From NCBI GenBank assembly GCA_022825675.1, contig JAJDWK010000016.1, forward strand, positions 1 through 64,000: a stretch of DNA of 64,000 nucleotides. Reading direction: 5' to 3'. The notes below the pieces were generated by a model. It had not been told where the DNA came from. It ran no database searches and saw nothing but the letters and a program-made list of their open reading frames with translations. The translations under genes and the position numbers were made by a program. This DNA is from Anaerolineae bacterium (GTDB taxonomy: Bacteria; Chloroflexota; Anaerolineae; Aggregatilineales; Phototrophicaceae). Below, one piece after another: positions 10,371 through 19,074 of this stretch (positions are counted from its first letter, which is position 1; each line of letters begins with the position of its first letter).

Positions 10371-11756
10371 ATGATCACTGGTCCTACATTCGCGGAAATG
10401 CTACATCCGCAGAGCATTGAGCCAAGGCTGCGGGCGCAGGCGCTGGCGGCGCTGAGCGCTGACCCGTTGAACCCGCTCAACCTCTACAACATCACCTGGC
10501 GGGACGGGCGGAACCAAGTCTATCATATCGTGCTGCCGCGGGAATTGACGGGCGTGGACGCGCCGATTGTCGTACTCGTGGGCAGGCATTTCCCCTCCGG
10601 CAGCCACAAAGTGGGCGCCGCCTATTCGGTTTTGCTGGAGCAGCAGCTGCTGGACGGAGTTGACCCCGACCAGCATACGCTGGTTTGGCCCTCGACAGGC
10701 AATTATGGCATTGGCGGCGCTTTCATCGGCTGCCGCATGGAATACGACAGCATCGTCGTATTGCCCGAAGAAATGAGCCAGGAACGGTTCGAGCGCATCG
10801 CCCAATATGGCGCGCGCGTCATCCGCACCGCCGGCAGCGAGAGCAATGTCAAAGAAATCTACGATGAAGTCAAGCGGCTGCGCGCCAGCGACCGCCGCAT
10901 CCGCGTGCTCAACCAATTTGAAGTGATGGGCAATTATCGCTTTCATTATTATGTTACGGGCAATACTCTGGTGGAGCTCGCGGCGGAGCTGCAAGCGGCT
11001 GGGGTGGGCAAGGGCGTCATATCCGCTTATGTTTCCGCGATGGGCAGCGCCGGCACCATCGCCGCTGGCGACCGCCTCAAGCAAGTCTGGCATCAGCATA
11101 AAATTGTCGGCTTGGAGCCGATACAATGCCCGACCTTGTATAACAACGGCTATGGCGCGCATGAAATCCAGGGCATCGGCGATAAACATGTTACCTGGAT
11201 ACATAATGTGCTGAATATGGACGCGCTCATGGCGATTGATGACCGGGACGCGCTGAACGGGCTGCGCCTGTTCGCGGAAGCGGCCGGCAGAAAAGTCTTG
11301 ACTGAGCGCTGTGGCTTGACGCCCGCTGAACTTGAACGTCTGGCGCCGGCGCTGGGCATTAGCGGGATTTGCAATATCATCGGCGCCATCAAGACGGCGA
11401 AATTCTATGGGCTGGGCGCTGATGACTTGGTTGTTACCGTCGCGACTGATGGCATGGAACGCTATGAGTCGGTGCTGGCGGATTTGCGCGCCAGTCAGGG
11501 GGCGCTGGACAATGCGACCGCGACCGCTTACCTGGACGGCGTCTTCTGGCGCGCCGGGCTCGATTGGATTCAAGAAGGCAACCGCCAGGCGCGCGAACGC
11601 TGGCACAACCTCAAGTATTATACTTGGGTGGAGCAGCAGGGAAAAACGGTCGCCGAGCTGGATGCCCAGCGCGACCCCGCTTGGTGGGAAGCTCATCAGC
11701 GGCGGGTAGCGGACATTGACGAGCGTCTGCTGCAAGCGCGCGCGCGGATGCCATAG
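10371..11756 (+). CDS. Fold-type-II PLP-dependent enzyme (cysteine synthase-like), purine locus associated
   Basis: A 461-residue enzyme. Lys80 in the SGSHKVGAA motif is the likely PLP Schiff-base lysine, Ser108-Thr-Gly-Asn-Tyr (STGNYGIG) is the phosphate/substrate loop, and VSAMGSAGTIAAG (around 223) is the glycine-rich cofactor cup. Overall it looks like the tryptophan synthase beta superfamily. It is clearly different from E. coli YgeX in motif wording and is longer, yet it takes the place expected for the ammonia-lyase of yge-type loci. The C-terminal 80 residues (rich in Trp, Arg and Glu) are an unusual extension. Lyase or synthase activity on a diamino- or ureido-amino acid is an inference. 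Confidence 0.75.
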   Translation: MITGPTFAEMLHPQSIEPRLRAQALAALSADPLNPLNLYNITWRDGRNQVYHIVLPRELTGVDAPIVVLVGRHFPSGSHKVGAAYSVLLEQQLLDGVDPDQHTLVWPSTGNYGIGGAFIGCRMEYDSIVVLPEEMSQERFERIAQYGARVIRTAGSESNVKEIYDEVKRLRASDRRIRVLNQFEVMGNYRFHYYVTGNTLVELAAELQAAGVGKGVISAYVSAMGSAGTIAAGDRLKQVWHQHKIVGLEPIQCPTLYNNGYGAHEIQGIGDKHVTWIHNVLNMDALMAIDDRDALNGLRLFAEAAGRKVLTERCGLTPAELERLAPALGISGICNIIGAIKTAKFYGLGADDLVVTVATDGMERYESVLADLRASQGALDNATATAYLDGVFWRAGLDWIQEGNRQARERWHNLKYYTWVEQQGKTVAELDAQRDPAWWEAHQRRVADIDERLLQARARMP

Positions 11757-11768
11757 ACGGAGCGGACG

Positions 11769-12212
11769 ATGTACGCCGACGATCGTGTGCTGGTAGCGGT
11801 GCTCAAGCGCAAAAAAGATTATGAAATCGCCCGCCGTCAGCTTTGGTATCGCATCCCGCAAGGGCGATTGCCGCGCGGCGTCAACGCGGAATACATCGCC
11901 TTCTTCCTCAGCGGCAAGCCCTTCCGCGAGCGCAGCGGCAGCATCGCCTATTTCGCCCGCGTTACTGGCTTGGAATTGGCGCGGCGGCGCGATTTGCTGC
12001 CAGAAGAAAGCCAGCGGGCGGAGACTATCTATTACAAAGTGCAGTTCCGAAAATTGCTGCAAAAAGACCCGCCGATACAGAATTTCCCCGCGCGCCCCAT
12101 CAGTTTTATCCGCACGACCTGGGATCGCTTCATCGCTGCCGAAAGCATAAGCGATCTCTACAGCGCCGCCGGGTTTTATGTTGACCGCGTCTATCACGCG
12201 CTGCGCTGCTGA
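11769..12212 (+). CDS. Uncharacterised 147-residue protein between PLP enzyme and ssnA
   Basis: I do not recognise this protein. It is basic, soluble, rich in Arg and aromatic residues, with a YYKVQFRKLLQKDPPIQNF stretch and an FIRTTWDRFIAAESISDLY stretch that look like conserved structural motifs. No signal peptide, membrane helix or nucleotide-binding loop is visible. It lies 12 bases after the PLP enzyme and 22 before ssnA on the same strand, so co-expression is likely. A partner or regulatory protein of the pathway is possible, but nothing in the sequence proves it. Confidence 0.7.
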   Translation: MYADDRVLVAVLKRKKDYEIARRQLWYRIPQGRLPRGVNAEYIAFFLSGKPFRERSGSIAYFARVTGLELARRRDLLPEESQRAETIYYKVQFRKLLQKDPPIQNFPARPISFIRTTWDRFIAAESISDLYSAAGFYVDRVYHALRC

Positions 12213-12234
12213 ATAGCTTGACAGGAACGCGACT

Positions 12235-13581
12235 ATGCTGATTCATAATGCGAATATCATCACGCTGGGCAGCGAGCCACAAATAATAAGCGGCGGCGCG
12301 CTCTACCTTGAAGGCGGGCGCATCGCCGCTATCGGCGCGCCGGCAGAACTGGCGGCGCGCTACCCGGCGGCGGAAAAGCTGGACGCTCGCGGGCACTATG
12401 TCATGCCGGGCGCTATCTGCGCGCACACGCATTTCTACGGCGCGTATGCGCGGGGCATGGCGATTCCTGGTCCCGCCCCGCGTGATTTTCCGCAGATTCT
12501 GCAACGGCTCTGGTGGCCCCTGGACAAGGCGCTGGACGCGGAGACCGTGCGCGCCAGCGCCCTGGTCTGCCTGGTGGATGCCATCAAACACGGCACGACC
12601 AGCTTGGTAGATCATCACGCCAGCCCGAATTGCATCGACGGCAGCCTGGATGTCATCGGCGCTGCGGTGAGTGAGGCCGGGCTGCGCGCCGTGCTCTGTT
12701 ATGAGGTGACGGACCGCGACGGTCAAGAGAAGATGCGCGCGGGCATCGCCGAGAATCTGCGCTTTATGCGGGCGGCGGCATCTCAGCCCCGGCTCGCGGG
12801 AACTTTTGGCTTGCATGCCAGCCTCACCTTGAGCGACGAAAGCCTGCGCGCCTGTGCCGATGCGATTCCCGGCGGGGCGGGCTTTCATATTCATGTTGCC
12901 GAGCATGAAGCCGACGAAGAAGACAGCCTGCGCCGCAGCGGCGCGCGCGTGGTCCCGCGGCTCGACCAATTTGGCATCTGGCGGGATGCCACCATCGCCG
13001 CCCACTGCGTGCATATCAACGAGAGCGAGCGTGATATTTTGCGGCGGCGCGGGGTTTGGGTCAGCCATCAGCCGCGCTCCAACATGAACAACGGGGTGGG
13101 CGCCGCCGATATTGACGGCATGCTGGCGGCGGATATCAAGCTCTGCCTCGGCAATGACGGCTTCAGCAACAACATGTGGGCGGAATGGAAAGCTGCCTAT
13201 CTGCTGCAAAAGGTGACACATCGCGACCCGCGGCGCGCCGATGGCATGAACATCGCCCGCATGGCTTGGCAGAACAATTCTCGCTTGCTGCGGCGCTTCT
13301 TCCCTAGGGAGACCATCGGCGAAATTAGCGTGGGCGCCGCCGCCGATTTGATCTTTGTGGACTATCAGCCCTTCACGCCGATGACGGCGGGCAACCTGCC
13401 CTGGCACCTGCTCTTCGGCTTTGAAGCGTCGATGGTGACCACAACAATCTGCGCCGGCGAGGTCTTGATGCGCGACCGCAAGCTGCTGACGCTGGACGAA
13501 GCGGAAATCGCGCGGGAGGCGCTGGCGCTGGCGCCAAAGGTATGGGAAAAGTATAGTCAATACGCTAGGGATGGTTTTTAA
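12235..13581 (+). CDS. ssnA: Putative aminohydrolase SsnA
   Basis: A 448-residue amidohydrolase. Metal-binding His64-x-His66 (CAHTHFYGAYARG), the DHHASP segment, HIHVAEHEADEED and the late GNDGFSNNM motif match the SsnA family found in purine-degrading and selenium-dependent hydroxylase gene clusters. Expected activity is deamination or ring hydrolysis of an oxidised purine or pyrimidine-like intermediate. The start at 12235 follows an ACAGGAAC ribosome site. Its presence with ygeY, ygeW, carbamate kinase, a Mo-hydroxylase and yqeC is the diagnostic signature of the yge-type locus. Confidence 0.92.
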   Translation: MLIHNANIITLGSEPQIISGGALYLEGGRIAAIGAPAELAARYPAAEKLDARGHYVMPGAICAHTHFYGAYARGMAIPGPAPRDFPQILQRLWWPLDKALDAETVRASALVCLVDAIKHGTTSLVDHHASPNCIDGSLDVIGAAVSEAGLRAVLCYEVTDRDGQEKMRAGIAENLRFMRAAASQPRLAGTFGLHASLTLSDESLRACADAIPGGAGFHIHVAEHEADEEDSLRRSGARVVPRLDQFGIWRDATIAAHCVHINESERDILRRRGVWVSHQPRSNMNNGVGAADIDGMLAADIKLCLGNDGFSNNMWAEWKAAYLLQKVTHRDPRRADGMNIARMAWQNNSRLLRRFFPRETIGEISVGAAADLIFVDYQPFTPMTAGNLPWHLLFGFEASMVTTTICAGEVLMRDRKLLTLDEAEIAREALALAPKVWEKYSQYARDGF

Positions 13582-13659
13582 TCTTAATTTGAAATCTTAA
13601 TTTTCAGTCTTGTTCATACACTTGACAGTGCATTCCTTAAGAAAGAAATTGAGGCGACA

Positions 13660-14316
13660 ATGCTAACTTTGGCGATACTGGGCGGGACGGGCAAAGAAGG
13701 TGCCGGCTTGGCGATGCGCTGGGCGCTGCAAAACTACCGTGTGCTGATTGGCTCGCGCTCAGCCGAGCGGGCGCGCCAACGCGCCGCCGAGATGAATGCC
13801 GAGCTGGGCGAAGACTATTTGGCGGGCGCTGCCAATGCCGAGGCGGCGGCGGCGGCGGATGTTGTCATTTTGAGCGTGCCCTACAGCGCCCACAAAGCCA
13901 CCCTCAAAGGCGTGCGCCCGCAGTGCCAGGGCAAAATTGTGGTCGATTTGACCGTGCCGCTGCAGCCGCCCGCGATAACATCAGTCACCTTGCCGCCCGG
14001 CAATGCCGCCGCCCTGGAAGCGCAAGCGCTGCTGGGAGCCGATGTGCGAGTTGTCGCCGCTTTTCAAAATGTCAGCGCGGTGAAATTGCGCCAGCTTGAT
14101 ACGCCGGTGGACTGTGATGTGCTCGTCTGCGCTGATGATGCCGCGGCGAAGGCGGCGGTTATCGAGCTGGTGGCGGCGGCGGGCATGCGCGGCATTGACG
14201 CCGGCGCGCTCAAGAATGCGGTGGCGGCGGAAGCTTTGACGCCTGTGCTGCTGCACATCAACCGCCGTTACCGTGTGCAGGGCGCGGGCATCCGCATCAC
14301 GGGCTTGGATGCTTGA
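13660..14316 (+). CDS. npdG: NADPH-dependent F420 reductase
   Basis: A 218-residue Rossmann-fold protein transferring hydride between NADPH and coenzyme F420. The N-terminal LAILGGTGKEGAGLA motif (4-18) is the family's characteristic dinucleotide loop, followed by GSRSAERARQ, which binds the NADP 2'-phosphate. The length fits the family (about 210-230). It opens the F420 cassette after an AT-rich leader (13582-13659) that has a TTGACA box and two copies of AATCTTAATTT (13580-13590 and 13593-13603). Its stop almost touches the cofE start. Confidence 0.92.
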   Translation: MLTLAILGGTGKEGAGLAMRWALQNYRVLIGSRSAERARQRAAEMNAELGEDYLAGAANAEAAAAADVVILSVPYSAHKATLKGVRPQCQGKIVVDLTVPLQPPAITSVTLPPGNAAALEAQALLGADVRVVAAFQNVSAVKLRQLDTPVDCDVLVCADDAAAKAAVIELVAAAGMRGIDAGALKNAVAAEALTPVLLHINRRYRVQGAGIRITGLDA

Positions 14317-14318
14317 AC

Positions 14319-15086
14319 ATGCGTCAAGCGCCCCGGCTCCAGGCTTATGCGATTCCCAACATACCCTTGATTCAAGCGGGCGATGACATTGTCGCGTGTA
14401 TCTTAAGGGCGCTGGCAGCGGCGGGCTTGACGCTGGCTGCTGCTGATGTTTTGGTAATATCGTCCAAAATTGTGTCCAAAGCCGAGGGGCGCTATACCCC
14501 CCTGGCGGCGGTGCGAGTATCAGCGCGGGCGCGGGCGCTGGCGGCGGAAACGGGAAAAGACCCGCGCCTGGTCGAGCTGATACTGGCGGAGTCGCGGCGG
14601 GTTTCCCGCAAGCGCAAAGGCGTATTGGTGACCGAGCATCGCTTGGGATTTGTCTCCGCCAATGCTGGCATCGACCAAAGCAACATCGAGCGAGGCGATG
14701 AAGCGGCGCTGCTTTTGCCCTGTGACCCCGATGCCTCTGCCCGCGATATCCGAGCGAGACTATCGCGGGAATCGGGAGTCGAAATCGCGATTGTCATCAG
14801 CGATACCCATGGGCGTCCCTTCCGCGTCGGCAATGTGGGCGTGGCGATTGGCGCTGCCGGCCTGCCGACACTCAAGGATTTGCGCGGCAATCGTGACCTT
14901 TATGGGCGTCCCTTTGAAGTGACGCAGCTGGCGTATGCCGATTTGGTGGCATCAGCCGCGCATTTGCTCTGTGGCGAAGCCGATGAAGGCTTGCCTGTCG
15001 TGCTCATCCGCGGTCTCGATCTCTGCGCCCCGGCGGGCAGCGCCGCCGATTTAATCCGCAAAGCCGAGCATGACCTCTATCGATGA
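14319..15086 (+). CDS. cofE: Coenzyme F420-0:L-glutamate ligase
   Basis: Adds L-glutamate residues to F420-0 in a GTP- and metal-dependent reaction. It has the family signatures VISSKIVSKAEGR, the AESRRVSRKRKGVLVTEH region, ANAGIDQSN and SDTHGRPFRVGNVGVAIG. At about 255 residues it is the stand-alone archaeal-type CofE. The mycobacterial homologue FbiB carries an extra C-terminal nitroreductase domain; here that domain is a separate gene directly downstream. ATG at 14319 is preferred over the in-frame TTG at 14313, which lies inside the upstream stop. Confidence 0.94.
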   Translation: MRQAPRLQAYAIPNIPLIQAGDDIVACILRALAAAGLTLAAADVLVISSKIVSKAEGRYTPLAAVRVSARARALAAETGKDPRLVELILAESRRVSRKRKGVLVTEHRLGFVSANAGIDQSNIERGDEAALLLPCDPDASARDIRARLSRESGVEIAIVISDTHGRPFRVGNVGVAIGAAGLPTLKDLRGNRDLYGRPFEVTQLAYADLVASAAHLLCGEADEGLPVVLIRGLDLCAPAGSAADLIRKAEHDLYR

Positions 15087-15098
15087 CATGGCGATGAC

Positions 15099-15710
15099 AT
15101 GGCGATGACCCCACGGGATACGCTCGAATTCTTGCGGGCGCGCCGCTCGCTGCGCCGCTATCGCCCCGAGCCGGTGCCCCAGCGGTATGTTGAGCAATTG
15201 CTGGAAGCGGCGACTTGGGCGCCATCCGCCCACAATCGGCAGCCCTGGCGCTTTGCCATCAGCCAGGAGACGGGCACCAAACGCCGCCTGGCGCGGGAGA
15301 TGGGCGCGCTGCTGCGGCGGGATTTGACGGCGGACGGCGTCGCCAGCGCCGTTATCGAAGCTGATGTCCAGCGCTCTTACCAACGGATAAGCGGCGCGCC
15401 GCTTTTGATTGTGCTTTGCGTCAGCATGCGTGATATGGATGTATACACTGACGAAGAGCGGCGCGCTCACGAACGCACGATGGCGCAGCAGAGCGTCGCC
15501 ATGGCGGGGCAGAATATGCTACTGATGGCATCGAGCTTGGGCTTGGGCGCATGCTGGGTCTGCGCACCCTTATTCTGCCAGGGCTTGGTGCGTACTGTGC
15601 TAGATTTGCCCGATGATTGGCAGCCGCAAGGCATGATCACGCTGGGCTATGCGACCGAGCAGCGGCAGCGCGGGCGCGAGCCGTGGGAAACGAGGGTCTT
15701 GTGGCGCTAG
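15099..15710 (+). CDS. Nitroreductase-family FMN protein, FbiB C-domain-like
   Basis: A 203-residue FMN-binding fold. RARRSLRRYRPEPVP at the start, APSAHNRQPWRF, and GLGACWVCAPLFC plus LGYATEQ at the end are nitroreductase-family motifs. By position next to cofE and cofD it probably corresponds to the C-terminal domain of FbiB, which reduces dehydro-F420-0 with FMNH2. The two candidate starts (15099 and 15105) lie in a small tandem duplication of GATGACATGGC (15082-15104) just after the cofE stop, with no clear ribosome site, suggesting translational coupling. Confidence 0.85.
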   Translation: MAMTPRDTLEFLRARRSLRRYRPEPVPQRYVEQLLEAATWAPSAHNRQPWRFAISQETGTKRRLAREMGALLRRDLTADGVASAVIEADVQRSYQRISGAPLLIVLCVSMRDMDVYTDEERRAHERTMAQQSVAMAGQNMLLMASSLGLGACWVCAPLFCQGLVRTVLDLPDDWQPQGMITLGYATEQRQRGREPWETRVLWR

Positions 15711-16645
15711 AGCTGAATATCACCGTTCTAATAGGCGGCGTTGGCGGTGCCAAGCTGGCGCGGGGATTGGCGGAAGTTGTGCCGCCGCCGCGGCTGAGCT
15801 TCATCGTCAACACTGGCGACGATTTCTGGCGCTACGGGCTCAAGATTTGCCCCGATCTTGATACGGTGATGTATACGCTGGCGGACATTGTCAACCCGGA
15901 AACCGGCTGGGGGCTCGCGGCGGACAGCAGCGCGGCGCTGGACAGCATGGCGCGGCTCTATGGCGTCGACAATTGGTTTCGCCTGGGCGATAAAGACTTG
16001 GCGACGCATCTATTGCGCACGCAACGGTTGCGAGAAGGGGAGTCGCTCTCCCAAGTCACGGCGCATTTGTCGCGGCAACTGGGCATATCCGCCCGGATTT
16101 TGCCCATGACGGACGCTGAAGTCCCCACTATACTTAACACAATAAACGAAGGGAAGTTGCCCTTTCAAGACTATTTTGTGCGCCGCCGCTGCGCGCCAAT
16201 TGTACAGTCGATTATGCACAAAAATGCCGAGCGCGCCGCCATTCCGGAGCGCGCGCGCGCCGCGTTGCTGAATGCCGATGCGCTGCTAATCGCCCCGTCT
16301 AACCCGTGGCTGTCGATTGCGCCGATTTTGTCTGTGCCGGGCATGCGCGCTTTGCTGTCAAGAGTACGCGCGCCCGTCATCGCGGTTACGCCAATCATCG
16401 GCGGCGAAGCCGTCAAAGGACCGACTGCCAAGATCATGCGCGAACTGGGCTTGAGGCCTTCAGCGGCGGCGGTGGCGGAGTATTATCAGGGCATACTTGA
16501 TGGCTTCGTCAACGATTCGCGCAACCCGCCAATGGAACTGCCAGGTGTACAAGTGTTGCAGTCCGATACTTTGATGCGCACGCTAGAAGACAAAATCCGC
16601 TTAGCCCAAGAGATTGTACATTGGATTGAAGGATGGCTGTCATGA
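15701..16645 (+). CDS. cofD: 2-phospho-L-lactate (phosphoenolpyruvate) transferase CofD
   Basis: Joins the GDP-activated phospho-acid to the deazaflavin Fo to make (dehydro-)F420-0. The 314-residue product begins with the invariant GGVGGAKLARGL motif, followed by NTGDDFWRYGLKICPDLDTVMYTLA and the LGDKDLATHLLRT segment. GTG at 15701 is chosen because it overlaps the upstream stop by ten bases and gives the normal CofD length. A TTG further upstream would add 28 residues not seen in the family. It overlaps cofC by four bases. Confidence 0.95.
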   Translation: MALELNITVLIGGVGGAKLARGLAEVVPPPRLSFIVNTGDDFWRYGLKICPDLDTVMYTLADIVNPETGWGLAADSSAALDSMARLYGVDNWFRLGDKDLATHLLRTQRLREGESLSQVTAHLSRQLGISARILPMTDAEVPTILNTINEGKLPFQDYFVRRRCAPIVQSIMHKNAERAAIPERARAALLNADALLIAPSNPWLSIAPILSVPGMRALLSRVRAPVIAVTPIIGGEAVKGPTAKIMRELGLRPSAAAVAEYYQGILDGFVNDSRNPPMELPGVQVLQSDTLMRTLEDKIRLAQEIVHWIEGWLS

Positions 16646-17289
16646 GCCTGTGGGTGATAATCCCGGTAAAGCCGCTGCGCTATGCAAAAAGCCGCCTGTC
16701 GCCGGTCCTGCAGCCCGAAGAACGATTCGAGCTGGCACTGGCAATGCTGCGCCAGGTGCTGGCTGTCAGCACCGCGCTGGATAGCGTCGCCGGCGTCATG
16801 GTTGTCTCGCGGGATACCAAGGCGCTGGCGGTTGCCCGCGAATTTGGCGCAAAAACCCTGCAAGAGGGCGCTGCCTCCAACCTTAACCCGGCGCTGATGC
16901 GGGCGACGCAGGTGCTGAAAGGCTGGCGCGCTGACGCTGTGCTGATTCTGCCAGCTGACTTGCCTTTTGTCACCCGCGCAGACCTCAGCCAGCTCATCGC
17001 GCTGGCGCGGGATGACGCCATCGTCATCGCCACCGACCGCGCTGAAGATGGCACGAATGCGCTATTGCTGCGCCCGGCGGGCGCGCTGGAGTACGCCTAC
17101 GGTCCCGGAAGCTATCAGCGTCATATCCAGCAGGCTGCCGCCGCCGGCTTACAAGTCATCCGCTTTGACTCGGAAAGCATGGCGCTGGATATTGATGTGC
17201 CCAGCGATTTGCTGGATTATCAAGAGATGCTGGCGGCTGGTGATTTCGGGCATTTGCCGGCGCTTTCGCTAGATATTGAGGCGGAGTGA
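16642..17289 (+). CDS. cofC: 2-phospho-L-lactate guanylyltransferase CofC/FbiD
   Basis: Activates 2-phospholactate or phosphoenolpyruvate with GTP for the CofD step. A nucleotidyltransferase of about 215 residues with IIPVKPLRYAKSRLSPVL at the N-terminus, LILPADLPFVT as the metal-binding loop and the ATDRAEDGTNALLLRP motif characteristic of CofC. The ATG at 16642 overlaps the cofD stop (ATGA) behind an AAGGA site; an alternative start at 16633 adds three residues. It completes cofC-cofD-cofE in one operon. The Fo synthase genes (cofG/cofH or fbiC) are not in the window. Confidence 0.94.
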   Translation: MSLWVIIPVKPLRYAKSRLSPVLQPEERFELALAMLRQVLAVSTALDSVAGVMVVSRDTKALAVAREFGAKTLQEGAASNLNPALMRATQVLKGWRADAVLILPADLPFVTRADLSQLIALARDDAIVIATDRAEDGTNALLLRPAGALEYAYGPGSYQRHIQQAAAAGLQVIRFDSESMALDIDVPSDLLDYQEMLAAGDFGHLPALSLDIEAE

Positions 17290-17316
17290 AGACAGTTTGC
17301 CATTTGCCGCTACAAT
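17289..17316 (+). promoter_or_regulatory. Possible promoter before the LLM oxidoreductase gene
   Basis: AAGACA, a 16-base spacer and TACAAT (17311-17316) lie about 50 bases before the gene at 17365. The -10 box is good and the -35 box poor. Confidence 0.35.
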
Positions 17317-17364
17317 AGTTGATAATAGTGCGCAGTTAAGCCGGTCATATATTGGGGGTAGCTC

Positions 17365-18369
17365 ATGCCAGATAGAGTAGCGCTGTATTTGCAGGATGCG
17401 CATCCGCTAGCGGATGCAATCGAATATGTAAAGTATGCCGAAGTTTGCGGCTTTGAAGCCGTCTGGCAGGCGGAAAGCCGCCTGGTGCGTGATGCGATTG
17501 TGCCGATGGCGGCTTTCGCCGCGGTGACCTCGCGCATAAAAATCGGCTCCGGCGTCATCAACAACTGGACGCGCAACGCCGCGGTTATCGCCGCGACCTT
17601 CCTCACACTGGATGACTTGGCGCAGGACCGCATCTATTGCGGCATCGGCGCCTGGTGGGATCCGTTGGCGGCGAAAGTCGGCATCCGGCGGCGCAAGAAC
17701 CTGCTGGCGATGCGCGAGGTGGTGACGGTGGTGCGCCGCCTGCTCAATCGCGAGCGCGTGAGCTTTGACGGCGAATTTGTGCAGCTGGAAGATGTCGAGC
17801 TGGATGTTGTGCACGGGCGCAAAGATCCGCGCAATGTGCCCATTTATATCGGCGCGACTGGACCCAAGATGATGGCGCTGACCGGGGAAATCGCCGATGG
17901 CGCGGTCTTGAATTATCTGGTATCGCCAAAATACAACGAAATGGCGATGGCGCAGCTGAAAATTGGCGCGGCGAGAGCTGGCAAATCCATGCAAGAAATC
18001 GACCGCCCGCAGCTGGTGGTCTGCTCGGTCGATCAAGACCGCGGCAAGGCGCTGGACGCCGCCCGCAAGCTGGTGACGCAATACCTGGGGCAGCAGCCGC
18101 ATATCATGAAAGCCAGCGGCGTCAGCCAAGATTTGCTTGATGAAATCAGCCAGGTTTTGACCTGGCCCGCCACCGAAGAGCAGATTCTGGAAGCGATGAA
18201 ACTGGTGCCGGACGAAGTTGTGCAGATGATCACCGCTTCGGGCACGCCCGCCGAAGTCAAAGCCAAGGTGCGTGAATATGTCGCCGCTGGTGCCACCTGC
18301 CCGATTTTGTATCCCTTGGGCGAAGATGTGCGCTTGATGATTGATACCTTTGCCGATGGCTATTCGTGA
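17365..18369 (+). CDS. LLM-class F420-dependent oxidoreductase
   Basis: A 334-residue bacterial luciferase-like TIM-barrel protein. [19 protein letters not shown], the [16 protein letters not shown] strand and the [15 protein letters not shown] region resemble Mer (5,10-methylenetetrahydromethanopterin reductase)-like F420 enzymes. [24 protein letters not shown] is the conserved cofactor-site segment. Directly following the F420 biosynthesis genes, it is a likely F420 user; FMN cannot be excluded. The substrate is unknown. A GGGGG ribosome site precedes the ATG. Confidence 0.88.
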   Translation: MPDRVALYLQDAHPLADAIEYVKYAEVCGFEAVWQAESRLVRDAIVPMAAFAAVTSRIKIGSGVINNWTRNAAVIAATFLTLDDLAQDRIYCGIGAWWDPLAAKVGIRRRKNLLAMREVVTVVRRLLNRERVSFDGEFVQLEDVELDVVHGRKDPRNVPIYIGATGPKMMALTGEIADGAVLNYLVSPKYNEMAMAQLKIGAARAGKSMQEIDRPQLVVCSVDQDRGKALDAARKLVTQYLGQQPHIMKASGVSQDLLDEISQVLTWPATEEQILEAMKLVPDEVVQMITASGTPAEVKAKVREYVAAGATCPILYPLGEDVRLMIDTFADGYS

Positions 18370-18434
18370 TAGGCGCTGGGCGCGCCCGCGCGGACGACAA
18401 GCCGGCGGCGCGCCAGCTACTGTGTGAAGGAATC

Positions 18435-19046
18435 GTGAAGATTCTTTGCGTCAGCGATACCGAGATGCCGCAGCTGTATAACGCTGTGAACCTGCGGCGG
18501 CAATACAGCGATATCGACTTTGTCATCAGCTGTGGTGATTTGCCGCCAGGCTATCTCGAATTCATCACCAGCATCATCGGCGCGCCGCTATTTTATGTGC
18601 GCGGCAACCACGATGAAATCTATAAAAACGAGCCGCCCGGGGGCATCGACCTGCATGGGCAGCTGGTGGAATATGGCGGCTTGACCTTGGTGGGGCTGGA
18701 AGGCTCTATCCGCTACAATCGCGGCGCAATCCAATATACGCAGCGTCAAATGCACGGCAGCGTACTCAGCTTGACGCCGCGCCTGCTCTGGCATCGCACG
18801 GCGCGGCGGCGCGGTATCGACCTGTTTGTAACGCATTCGCCCGCCCGGGATATTCACGATGGCAGCGATGTCGCTCATCGCGGTTTCGCCAGCTTTCTCA
18901 ATTTTATGAAGTGGTTCAAACCGCGCTATATGCTGCATGGGCATGTACATACCTGGGACCGGCGCAAGCAGGTGCAAACACAATTTGCCTCTACCTGCGT
19001 AATAAATATCAACCCATTTACCGTCTTGGAAGTAGACCCTATCTGA
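18435..19046 (+). CDS. Calcineurin-like metallophosphoesterase
   Basis: A protein of about 203 residues with the metallophosphoesterase metal motifs in order: VSDTEM (Asp), ISCGDLPPGY (Gly-Asp), FYVRGNHDE (Gly-Asn-His-Asp/Glu), VTHSP and LHGHVH. The GTG at 18435 is preferred because the family's first strand begins directly after it (VKILCVSD) and AAGGAA lies upstream. A longer frame back to 18366 would overlap the preceding stop. Substrate unknown; phosphodiester or nucleotide hydrolysis is the general activity. Confidence 0.85.
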   Translation: MKILCVSDTEMPQLYNAVNLRRQYSDIDFVISCGDLPPGYLEFITSIIGAPLFYVRGNHDEIYKNEPPGGIDLHGQLVEYGGLTLVGLEGSIRYNRGAIQYTQRQMHGSVLSLTPRLLWHRTARRRGIDLFVTHSPARDIHDGSDVAHRGFASFLNFMKWFKPRYMLHGHVHTWDRRKQVQTQFASTCVININPFTVLEVDPI

Positions 19047-19074
19047 CCATCTGATAGCGCGCTTAGCGGAGCGA

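Noticed and set aside
10401..12197. 598-codon open frame on the minus strand
   Set aside because: Antisense to the PLP enzyme and the 147-residue gene; composition is that of a reverse-frame shadow.
11769..12212. Mobile-element or transposase fragment
   Set aside because: The protein has a normal start, good spacing and the same base composition as its neighbours, and no inverted repeats flank it.
12130..13560. 476-codon open frame on the minus strand
   Set aside because: Antisense to ssnA, whose motifs are complete.
13582..13659. Possible riboswitch leader before the F420 cassette
   Set aside because: The leader is only 78 bases, AT-rich with short direct repeats, and shows no conserved riboswitch core. 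Only a TTGACA box is notable.
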